Assembly (NCBI GenBank): GCA_030667965.1
Contig: DAOUUW010000005.1
Span: 1 to 42,120, forward strand
From: Deltaproteobacteria bacterium
GTDB lineage: Bacteria > Desulfobacterota > Desulfobulbia > Desulfobulbales > SURF-16
Length of the DNA stretch: 42,120 nt
Direction of reading: 5' to 3'
Positions 24,372-32,017 of this stretch are shown here, one piece after another. Under the pieces are notes generated by a model. It saw only the letters and a program-made list of their open reading frames with translations, made no database searches and was not told the DNA's origin. Positions within the stretch are counted from its first letter, which is position 1. Each line of letters begins with the position of its first letter. The position numbers and the translations under genes are program-made.

Positions 24372-24863
24372 TTACACTGAAAAAGACAGACCCTGCACCG
24401 CAGCTTTTGCAGGACCGACATTCATCTTTCTCTCCTCCAGATCAGGGCGGGCAAAACCTCTTGATTCCGCTTTCTTTTTTTCATACCCGTCCTGCATGGC
24501 TGTCTGTTCCCATATTTCCTTCAGACGCTTGATATAGGAAATGGTCTGCTGGACAATTTTGGCATCGTCTGCAATAGCCGCTTTCGGCAATTCCACCAGG
24601 ATAGCACTATAAAGCCCCCGCAGAAAAAGAGCTGCTTCCGAGGTATCGTCTTCCTTTACCGAGGCATTCAGTTCAGCGATGATAGCAATGGCCTTCCCCA
24701 GATTCTCTCCCCGTATCTTGGGATCTTTCCCGGCTATCCCCACACCTGTCATCTCCAGATGAGTCAGGGCTCTCTCATACATCAGATGAATAAGCTTTAC
24801 AGGATGAATTTGAGACTGGGATTCTGATTGCCGATAGGCGTTATGTGCCTGAGCTGAATTCAT
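24372..24863 (-). CDS. fliS: Flagellin chaperone FliS
   Basis: A 163-aa cytoplasmic chaperone that binds the flagellin C-terminus and prevents premature polymerisation. The core (AHNAYRQSESQSQIHPVKLIHLMYERALTHLE...RGENLGKAIAIIAELNASV...LRGLYSAILVELPKA) is typical FliS. The C-terminus is about 30 residues longer than usual (EKKKAESRGFARPDLEERKMNVGPAKAAVQGLSFSV). AAGGAG precedes the ATG. Second gene after fliD. A CCCCTC/GAGGGG hairpin lies in the fliD-fliS gap. Confidence 0.95.
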   Translation of the reverse strand: MNSAQAHNAYRQSESQSQIHPVKLIHLMYERALTHLEMTGVGIAGKDPKIRGENLGKAIAIIAELNASVKEDDTSEAALFLRGLYSAILVELPKAAIADDAKIVQQTISYIKRLKEIWEQTAMQDGYEKKKAESRGFARPDLEERKMNVGPAKAAVQGLSFSV

Positions 24864-24962
24864 TATATTCTCCTTATAAACCCCTCTCTTGAGGGCGATG
24901 GACAGAGTGAGGGGCGGACTAGTTTATTAAATATTATATAAGATTGCGTGTCAAGCTGCAGC

Positions 24963-26681
24963 CTAATCACTGCTGCCGATCCACGACTTGGAAATACTAT
25001 CAAACTGGTTGGTCAAATAACTTGAAAGCGACGTCATCTGGTTCATATATCGGTCTAACTCAATAAACTGCTTTGTCATCAATTCATATTTTTTATCCAG
25101 CCTGCCATTTTCCTGTTCAATCTTCAATTCCAGATCATCAATTCGCGACTGGGCGGTAGTTTTCTCCCCAGCTATCTGACCGGTAAAACTAGTCAGCGAA
25201 CGAAGTCGGTCATTTACCTTATCGGCAAATCCTTCAATATCACTATCAATATCCCCAAGAAAAAAGGCACTGACCCCATCAGGGTTATCAGCAATAGCCG
25301 CATCAAGCATTTCTTCATCGAGAGAGATGGAGCCGTCCCGGTTAAACTCCAGACCGAGACCAAAAAGCGAGGTGATATTTTCATCCTCATCGGCATAGAC
25401 AAAGGAAGTCATCAGACCCTGCAAAGTGGAGGGCAAATCTCGCACGGTGGTGCCGGAGAGAATGCCGAACTGTTCAGTCTCACTGTCATAATTTATGCTT
25501 GCGTTTATCTCCTGCACGGCTTCATTATAGGCGGTTACCAGGGCCTGGATCATCTCTTTTGTCTGGTCTACGTTTTTACTGATGGTAATTGTTACTTCTC
25601 CGGCGCCTTCAAGATTGATGGTCAATCCGGAGACAACATCCGTAACAGAATTCGTCTGACGCTGGTAATTGATGCCATCCACACTGAACTGGGCGTTCAG
25701 CGAGGCCTCTTCAGCCCCCTGCTGCTCCTCCATGGCCATATCGGCAAGCTGTGACAAAAAGGAGATGCGCCCGTCCTCGCCCGTACTGTTCGAGCGCAGG
25801 CTGAGACGATAGGGCGCGATGGCGTCACCATCGTTTATAACCGCAGCAGTCACACCCGGATTGTCGTCTGCATCGTTAATAAGGGCGGCAAGACCTGTAA
25901 TGGATATATCGGCAGCTACGGTAACGGAAACAGTATCTCCATCGCCGACCTGATAAAACAGGGTTTTTTCAGGGGCGGCAAAATCAAAATCCGCCATATC
26001 TTCAGAGATCATGACCCGGTTGTCCTCGCCGGTGCCATCGGCCACATCAGAACGGATGCGGAGAAAATCTTCCCCGTCCACGGTATAGGTTTCGGCTGTG
26101 ACAAGACGACCATTGTCCCCTGCTCCGACGTTGTCGGCATGGCTGTTAATGGCCGAGACCAGATCATCCATGGTCATATTGGTTGCAATGGAAAGAGCAA
26201 TTTCATTGCCGTCGCCAAAGGTAATGGTCATGCTTTCCCCGGCCTGGGCAACAATGTCGACGCCGGCATCCGCCACGCCGGCGGTGGACTCCTGACTCAC
26301 CGGCACATAGACGCTTGCAGTGGAATCAGCCGTGCCCGTTGCGGACAGCCAGGAACTCTTTGCGGCAAGACGGGTTATATCAAGAGAAAGACTCTGGGCT
26401 ACGGTTCCATCCACCACGGTGCCCGTCGTTGCCACCGTTTCATCGGAACTGGCCACCGTCCGCCCCAAAAACGAACCCTGCAAAGAAAGATCCAGAGCAG
26501 CCCTTTTCATGGTAAGCAGCTTATTGTTTACCATGGTAAACTGGTTCAGCTGATTTCCAAGGGTGGTAATCTCATTTTCCTTGCGGGTAACGACTTGCTG
26601 GTCTATTTCCCGCAACTGCTCAAGCATCCCCTGAAGATCGATACCGGACCCGATACCTAATGTCGTTATTGCCCCTGCCAT
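24963..26681 (-). CDS. fliD: Flagellar filament cap protein FliD
   Basis: A 572-aa capping protein (HAP2) that promotes flagellin polymerisation at the filament tip and is exported by the flagellar type III system. The N-terminus is GIGSGIDLQGMLEQLREID. A flagellin-hook IN motif region (DDLVSAINSHADNVG) lies in the middle, and the C-terminal coiled coil is typical (ELKIEQENGRLDKKYELMTKQFIELDRYMNQMTSLSSYL). The ATG at 26681 encodes MAGAITTLG, the canonical start; the frame extends further but into a low-complexity tract. Somewhat longer than the enteric protein because of a larger variable domain. Confidence 0.95.
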   Translation of the reverse strand: MAGAITTLGIGSGIDLQGMLEQLREIDQQVVTRKENEITTLGNQLNQFTMVNNKLLTMKRAALDLSLQGSFLGRTVASSDETVATTGTVVDGTVAQSLSLDITRLAAKSSWLSATGTADSTASVYVPVSQESTAGVADAGVDIVAQAGESMTITFGDGNEIALSIATNMTMDDLVSAINSHADNVGAGDNGRLVTAETYTVDGEDFLRIRSDVADGTGEDNRVMISEDMADFDFAAPEKTLFYQVGDGDTVSVTVAADISITGLAALINDADDNPGVTAAVINDGDAIAPYRLSLRSNSTGEDGRISFLSQLADMAMEEQQGAEEASLNAQFSVDGINYQRQTNSVTDVVSGLTINLEGAGEVTITISKNVDQTKEMIQALVTAYNEAVQEINASINYDSETEQFGILSGTTVRDLPSTLQGLMTSFVYADEDENITSLFGLGLEFNRDGSISLDEEMLDAAIADNPDGVSAFFLGDIDSDIEGFADKVNDRLRSLTSFTGQIAGEKTTAQSRIDDLELKIEQENGRLDKKYELMTKQFIELDRYMNQMTSLSSYLTNQFDSISKSWIGSSD

Positions 26682-26711
26682 GGTTTCTCTACTTTTTTGA
26701 GGCTGAAGGTT

Positions 26712-26861
26712 GATGGTCTCGTAAAAAGTCCATTTTGTCGTCATTCCCGCGTAGGCGGAAATCTATAACGTATTAAAATTACTGGATCGAAGTCTACGCT
26801 TATCTCCCGTTTTCACGGGAATGACAATTCCCAGTCAATTTTGACTTTTTACGGGTTCATC
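26712..26861. mobile_element. 150-bp inverted-repeat (MITE-like) element with CGTAAAAAGTC ends
   Basis: The ends are imperfect inverted repeats: GATGGTCTCGTAAAAAGTC on the left and GACTTTTTACGGGTTCATC on the right. An inner inverted pair is GTCATTCCCG / CGGGAATGAC. AAGGTT lies directly outside both ends (26706-26711 and 26862-26867) and may be a 6-bp target duplication, although the surrounding tract itself is repetitive. No coding capacity. The rest of 26682-27138 is AT-rich and without a gene; I found no convincing promoter. Confidence 0.75.
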
Positions 26862-27138
26862 AAGGTTAAAGGCTGAAGTGATGTCACCGCATTCCGTCAA
26901 TGCTTGTCCCGGTCTCACCAACACACTCAAGTCCCCTCTTTTATAATGCGTTACATAAAACGTATCGTCAGCTTGGAAGAAAACTTAAACATTTTTTACC
27001 AGACATGCGCAGACCGATCTTTTTTTGCGCCGAAAAAATATCACCTAACATTATATTTCACATTACAACTTGGAATTATCATGATAAAATAAAAGTCAAT
27101 TTGAAATTATCACAGAAATTAACCAACCAGGGCAGCAT

Positions 27139-28287
27139 ATGCTAAAACGAAATCTCATCCTTCCTAAACCGTCAACGGAAACTTTTTTCCTGTGGGGGCC
27201 TCGCCAGACAGGCAAAACCACCCTGCTCCGCAGCACCTACCCCCAGGCCCTCTGGATAGACCTTCTCAAGGCGGAAGAATACCGCCGCTACACGCAACAG
27301 CCTGAATTACTGCGCGCCGAACTTCCGGAAGCAGGAGAAATGCCATTTGTTGTCATTGATGAAGTACAGAAAATCCCACAGCTTCTTGATGAAGTGCACT
27401 GGTTGCACGAAAACCGGGGAGTGCACTTTGCCTTATGCGGCTCAAGTGCACGAAAAGTACGCCGAGGGCATGCCAATCTTCTGGGAGGCAGGGCCATACG
27501 TTATGAGCTGTCGGGTCTGACCTCCGCAGAACTTGGTTCCGATTGGCATCTCGACAGGATGCTCAATCATGGGTATCTCCCGAGAATTTACCAGGCAGCT
27601 ACACCCCGCCGTCTCCTTAACGCATATACGGCCAACTACCTCAAAGAAGAAATTGCAGCCGAGGGACTGGTTCGCAACCTGCCGGCATTTTCTGATTTCC
27701 TCAACAAGGCATCGCTTTCCGATACTGAGCTTGTCAACTATTCCACTATTGCCAGGGATTGCGGTGTTTCAAGCCAGACAATTAAGGGATATTTCCAGAT
27801 ACTTGAAGATACGCTCCTTGGCAGATGGCTGCAGGCTTACCGAAAACGGCCCAAACGCCGTGTCATTTCTTCCCCGAAATTTTATTTTTCAGATATTGGC
27901 GTGGTCAATTTTCTTGCTAAACGAGGCAACCTTGAACAAGGTTCTGAATTATACGGAAAAGCTTTTGAAAATTGGCTGTTGCACGAACTTTACGCATATA
28001 ATTTATATAATGAATTATATGCGGACATAAGTTACTGGCGATTGGCAAGCGGCATTGAAGTGGATTTCATTATCAATGACATGGAGATAGCAATTGAAGC
28101 AAAATCTGCCGGAAAAATATCAGCAAACCACCTGAAAGGATTACGCCACATCAAAAAAGAACATCCGGACATCAAAAGGCTTATCGTGGTCTGCTGCGAA
28201 GAAAAAAGAAGAAAAACCGAGGATGGGATAGAAATTATACCGGCTCAATTCTTTGCCAAAATGCTGTGGGGAAAAGAAATTTTCTAA
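27139..28287 (+). CDS. AAA_14/DUF4143 family ATPase
   Basis: A 382-aa ATPase. Walker A is WGPRQTGKTTLLR (about 15-27), Walker B is FVVIDEVQKIP, and a sensor-like CGSSARKVRRG follows. A winged-helix segment comes next, then a C-terminal DUF4143 domain with a PD-(D/E)xK-like signature (EVDFIINDMEIAIEAKSAG). The family is abundant and patchily distributed in bacteria and archaea and its function is not established. The gene is on the opposite strand to the surrounding flagellar genes, next to a toxin-antitoxin pair, so it probably arrived as part of an accessory insertion. Start at the ATG preceded by AGGGCAGCAT, a weak ribosome site. Confidence 0.88.
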   Translation: MLKRNLILPKPSTETFFLWGPRQTGKTTLLRSTYPQALWIDLLKAEEYRRYTQQPELLRAELPEAGEMPFVVIDEVQKIPQLLDEVHWLHENRGVHFALCGSSARKVRRGHANLLGGRAIRYELSGLTSAELGSDWHLDRMLNHGYLPRIYQAATPRRLLNAYTANYLKEEIAAEGLVRNLPAFSDFLNKASLSDTELVNYSTIARDCGVSSQTIKGYFQILEDTLLGRWLQAYRKRPKRRVISSPKFYFSDIGVVNFLAKRGNLEQGSELYGKAFENWLLHELYAYNLYNELYADISYWRLASGIEVDFIINDMEIAIEAKSAGKISANHLKGLRHIKKEHPDIKRLIVVCCEEKRRKTEDGIEIIPAQFFAKMLWGKEIF

Positions 28288-28343
28288 AACCCTGCTCCGC
28301 GCTGTTTCAAAATAGCATGTAAACAAAATGCCACTACATTCCC

Positions 28344-28384
28344 TTGCGAAATAATAGCACCGCTGGTATTCTAAAAATAGAATA
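28344..28384 (+). promoter_or_regulatory. Toxin-antitoxin promoter with overlapping operator
   Basis: TTGCGA (28344-28349), a 17-base spacer and TATTCT (28367-28372). The -10 box lies inside a perfect inverted repeat TATTCTA-aaaa-TAGAATA (28367-28384) directly upstream of the AAGGAG of the antitoxin gene. This is the expected layout for autorepression by the RHH antitoxin. Confidence 0.75.
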
Positions 28385-28401
28385 AAAAAAGGAGAAATAA
28401 T

Positions 28402-28659
28402 ATGAATACCTTAAAAGTAGCTATCAGTATTCCTGAAGAAATCGTCAAGTCAATCGACAGATTGCGAAAAAGCAGGGGCATATCCAGGAGCAAATATATT
28501 ACCAACACAATGATTCAGAAAATTCATGAAGAACTGAACAGAGAACTGAAAGCTCAATACGACAAAATTTTTTCAGAGCCCGGCATGCAGGAAGAACAAT
28601 CAGAAACAACAGAATTCTTTAAGAATGGCGACCGCATGGAGGGACAGGAATGGCAATAA
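28402..28659 (+). CDS. Ribbon-helix-helix antitoxin
   Basis: An 85-aa protein. Residues 1 to about 45 form a CopG/Arc-type ribbon-helix-helix (LKVAISIPEEIVKSIDRL...GISRSKYITNTMI) that binds DNA as a dimer. The acidic C-terminal tail is likely to wrap around and neutralise the toxin. AAGGAG precedes the ATG. It overlaps the MazF-like gene by 10 bases, so the two are translationally coupled. The perfect inverted repeat in its promoter is the probable operator. Confidence 0.88.
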   Translation: MNTLKVAISIPEEIVKSIDRLRKSRGISRSKYITNTMIQKIHEELNRELKAQYDKIFSEPGMQEEQSETTEFFKNGDRMEGQEWQ

Positions 28660-28997
28660 GGAAAGGATCAATTTACTGGGTTGACTTCTCTCCAGCCAAA
28701 GGTTCCGAACCTATGGGCAGAAGGCCCGGCCTCGTTCTTCAGAACAACGCACTGAACGACAGCAAAATAAACACCGTAATCATGCTTGCCATTACTTCCA
28801 CCCTGAAATTTGGGGATCTCCCCGGCAATGTTACCCTGAAAAAAGAAGAAGCAAATATGCCAAAAAAATGTGTCATCAACGTCTCCCAAATTAAATCCGT
28901 AGACAAAAACAGCCTTGTTGAATTAATCGGCACACTTTCCGACGACAAACTTCAGCAAGTACATGAAGGGATCAAGCTGGTGATGGACATGAACTGA
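28650..28997 (+). CDS. mazF: MazF/PemK family mRNA endoribonuclease toxin
   Basis: A 115-aa toxin with the typical MazF core: GSIYWVDFSPAKGSEPMGRRPGLVL near the N-terminus (the RP dipeptide contains the conserved catalytic Arg) and the strand CVINVSQIKSV (catalytic Ser/Thr region). It cleaves single-stranded RNA at short sequence motifs; the recognition site cannot be predicted here. It overlaps and follows the RHH antitoxin. Intact by length and motifs, so probably functional. Confidence 0.93.
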   Translation: MAIRKGSIYWVDFSPAKGSEPMGRRPGLVLQNNALNDSKINTVIMLAITSTLKFGDLPGNVTLKKEEANMPKKCVINVSQIKSVDKNSLVELIGTLSDDKLQQVHEGIKLVMDMN

Positions 28998-29008
28998 CAT
29001 CATAAAAG

Positions 29009-29048
29009 AAAAAAAAGGGGGCAACAGCCGTTCCCGGCCATCACCCCC
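29009..29048 (-). terminator. Terminator of the flagellin gene
   Basis: On the minus strand GGGGG, an inner GCCG/CGGC stem, CCCCC, then a run of eight T's. It lies about 55 bases after the flagellin stop. An AAAGCC/GGCTTT-like small repeat lies between. Confidence 0.78.
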
Positions 29049-29101
29049 TGTTAAGGTTTATTTATTTAACCATCGGCTAAAAGCCAACGGCCATCAGCTT
29101 T

Positions 29102-31552
29102 TTACCCCTGCAGCAGACTCAGAACATTCTGTGCACTTGCATTGGCCTGGGCCATGGCAAAGGTGCTTGCCTGGGTCAGGATCTGCATTTTGGAGAAGTT
29201 GGCTGATTCCTCGGCAAAGTCAACGTCCCTGATGGAAGATTCAGCAGCAAAGATGTTAACCCTGGTGACCGAGATATTGGAAATTGTCGCGGTCAACTGG
29301 TTCTGCACGGAACCAAGGTCGGAACGAACCTTATCCAGAGACTTCAGGGCGGAGTCAGCCACGGAGATGGCAATCTGGGCTCCCTCCTGGGAGGTGACAT
29401 TCACATCAGCCAACCGGTAGGACTGGGCTCCGGAGACATCGGATTCTACGGTATCAGCGACCTGGGCATCGTTGGCAGCCAGAGTAGTACCTGCAGCCAG
29501 AATAGAACCTTCATTAATGACCATGTCATTGGCCAGAGCAGCATTCGTACCTGTGACAATATCATACTCAAGGGTGGTTCCTTCAGCATAGGTAGTGCCA
29601 TCGTCAGCAAGAATGTCATTGGTCAACACGGTGCCTGCCGTCAAGGTAGAGCCATCAGCAATATCCGAACCAGCCGCTATCAGCATATCCGTATTTTCGG
29701 ATACAACTTCAACATCAACCGTAGTAACGGTAGCGCCAAGGGATGATCCATTGGCCAACAGAGTATCGGCAGAAAGAGTACTGCCCAATTGCAGGGTCAT
29801 ATTATCGGTCACGGTACCACTAGCAGCCACAGCATCGTTTGAAAAAACGGTTCCGGCCTCAAGCACACTGCCCGCAGTAATTGAAGCAGTAGTGCTTGTC
29901 AACATTGTCATATCGGAGCCAAGGGTAACAGTACCAGAAGCTGTATAATCATCACCAACAATTGTCGTACCTGCGGCAAGCGTAGTGCCGGCGGCCAGTA
30001 TAGAGCCTGAGGCAATGGTAGCACCACCGGTCAAAGTCAAGCCGGTTGCAATGATATCCGCACCGGTGTTGGTAACATAGGTATTACCACCACTGACCAC
30101 AACATTACCAGCTGCTGCACCTGAAAGGCTTTGCGACACATCGCCCTCAAAAACAGAGCCACTTGCAATAAGTGTAGCAGCTCCTCCGATCAACTGTGTC
30201 CCAGTAATCACCGTACTATCTCCACCATCGGTGGTGATAGCTGTCGACGTCATGACATCGCCAGTTACAGTGGAACCAGAACCAATTATCGAGTTGTCGG
30301 CAAGGATTGATCCAGCGGCTATAATATTATTATCATCAACCATCCCTGTCACTGCACCTGTAGTGGTAAAAGTACCCGCAATAACAGTCCCAGAGGCCAG
30401 GGATGCACCATCAAGCAAAGAACCTTCTGTCACGGTCATTAACTGAGTGCTTGCAGCCATAGCACCAATTTCCATCAACCCATCCGCAGTGGACACGGCA
30501 ATACCGGCCTGGGCATTGGCATCGGTGATCAAAATCTCACCAGCGCCATTCTGGGTCATCTTGATCTGACCGAGGGTGTCGCTTACACCGCCAAGAACAG
30601 CCATGGTATCGTCGGTTCCTGTTATCTGGATGGCACGATCATCGGTGGAGGTCAGGGTAAGGACACCGGCCTGATCCACAGAGGCGAGCAAACCATGCTG
30701 ATCGGTCTTCTGGTTGATGGAGGCCACCAGAGCGCCGTTGGCATCATTCTCCTGAATTGCGAGAGCACCAATAACAACACCGTTAATGGCAAAGCTGGAA
30801 TCCGTGCTGCCGGCGGTAATATTGCCGGTACCGCTGGTCTCCACCTGGGCCGCAGCGGTGATACCAAGAACATCACTCAACTTATTGATGGCATCGGCAA
30901 CTGCGCCGAGACTGTTGTCACGGGTGTTGTCAAAGGCCAGCTCAATGGAATTAAGGGAGTAGGTCTGATCCTGCAGGTTACTGTAGATGTTAAGCTGCGT
31001 TGTTCCCTCACCGCCAAAAGTCAGGTTGGAGGTGGCGATATGACCGACTTTGGTGGACTCACTGGAAGCGATGGAAATACTGACGGTCTCTCCCGAGTAG
31101 GCGCCTACCTGGAACTTTTTATTGGTAAAGTTACCGGAAAGAAGCTTCTGGTTGTTAAAAGAAGTGGTCTTGGCAATGATATCCAATTCCTGCATCAGCT
31201 TATTGATATCAGCCTGGATCGCTTTACGGGATTCCGTCGTCTGACCGTCCTGGGCGGCCTGAATTGACTTGGTTTTAATGCTGTTGACAATATTGATGGA
31301 CTCATCCAGGGCACCATCTGCGGTCTGCACCATGGATATACCATCATTGGCATTCCTGATTGCCTGACCAAGACCCAAACCCTGAGAACGCAACGAGTCG
31401 GCAATGGCCATACCCGAGGCATCATCAGCAGCCTTATTAATTCGCAGACCGGATGACAATTTTTCCAGAGAAGCCGACAAAGCATTATCGTTTTTAATCA
31501 TGTTTTTGTGGGCGCTTAACGCTGCCACATTGGTGTTAATTCTTAAAGCCAT
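29102..31552 (-). CDS. fliC: Flagellin with very large repeat-containing variable domain
   Basis: Main filament protein, 816 aa against 270-500 for most bacterial flagellins. The terminal D0/D1 domains are intact: MALRINTNVAALSAHKNM...KLSSGLRINKAADDASGMAIADSLRSQ at the N-terminus and RVNIFAAESSIRDVDFAEESANFSKMQILTQ...NVLSLLQG at the C-terminus. Residues about 375-700 are a low-complexity Ser/Thr/Gly/Ala-rich run of short repeats (SGSILAAGTTLAAGTTIVG, AAGSDIADGSTLTAGTVL) suggestive of a parallel beta-helix. They offer many Ser/Thr for O-glycosylation. The ATG at 31552 follows GGAGG. A sigma-28 promoter is upstream and a Maf/legionaminic acid locus lies beside it. Confidence 0.95.
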   Translation of the reverse strand: MALRINTNVAALSAHKNMIKNDNALSASLEKLSSGLRINKAADDASGMAIADSLRSQGLGLGQAIRNANDGISMVQTADGALDESINIVNSIKTKSIQAAQDGQTTESRKAIQADINKLMQELDIIAKTTSFNNQKLLSGNFTNKKFQVGAYSGETVSISIASSESTKVGHIATSNLTFGGEGTTQLNIYSNLQDQTYSLNSIELAFDNTRDNSLGAVADAINKLSDVLGITAAAQVETSGTGNITAGSTDSSFAINGVVIGALAIQENDANGALVASINQKTDQHGLLASVDQAGVLTLTSTDDRAIQITGTDDTMAVLGGVSDTLGQIKMTQNGAGEILITDANAQAGIAVSTADGLMEIGAMAASTQLMTVTEGSLLDGASLASGTVIAGTFTTTGAVTGMVDDNNIIAAGSILADNSIIGSGSTVTGDVMTSTAITTDGGDSTVITGTQLIGGAATLIASGSVFEGDVSQSLSGAAAGNVVVSGGNTYVTNTGADIIATGLTLTGGATIASGSILAAGTTLAAGTTIVGDDYTASGTVTLGSDMTMLTSTTASITAGSVLEAGTVFSNDAVAASGTVTDNMTLQLGSTLSADTLLANGSSLGATVTTVDVEVVSENTDMLIAAGSDIADGSTLTAGTVLTNDILADDGTTYAEGTTLEYDIVTGTNAALANDMVINEGSILAAGTTLAANDAQVADTVESDVSGAQSYRLADVNVTSQEGAQIAISVADSALKSLDKVRSDLGSVQNQLTATISNISVTRVNIFAAESSIRDVDFAEESANFSKMQILTQASTFAMAQANASAQNVLSLLQG

Positions 31553-31731
31553 TCTATTTTCCTCCGTGAGAAATAAACATCGAAAATTCCTTTTTCCGAT
31601 GTAGTGCTGCGGCAAGGCTCATCCCTGCTGCATTTATTGACAAATTGTTCTTTTCTATCCTTTTTCTCAGCACCCCCTTTTGTTTTTTTTAAGCCCAAAA
31701 AAAGTAAACGTAATTTTGTTATCCAATAACC

Positions 31732-31758
31732 GTATCGGCCACTGGCTCCATCTCTTAA
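31732..31758 (-). promoter_or_regulatory. Sigma-28 (FliA) promoter of the flagellin gene
   Basis: On the minus strand TTAAGAGA (31751-31758), an 11-base spacer, then GCCGATAC (31732-31739), matching TAAAGTTT-N11-GCCGATAA well. The predicted leader is about 170 nt. The remainder of 31553-32017 is AT-rich and I see no gene or tight promoter for the plus-strand gene that follows. Confidence 0.8.
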
Positions 31759-32017
31759 AAAAAATATGCTTTTAATGTGATTTTTTTGACAAAAGGCCAA
31801 GAAATTGACAATGATAGAGAACAACAAAGATGTACAAAAGCGGAGAACTCGTTATTTTTCCCTTATGCAGGCCCACAAAATGGCCGATGTTTATCTTATG
31901 TACAACAGATAAAAGTCACATGGCACGAATTTAAAAAAAATACAATCGGCACAAACCTTGCTAATTACACGCCATGAACATCTCTCTCTGAACACCAATC
32001 AGGATAAAATCCTTACT

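Noticed and set aside
31880-31895. GCCGATGT as a sigma-28 -10 box for the Maf gene
   Set aside because: No TAAA-type -35 element lies at the required distance upstream.
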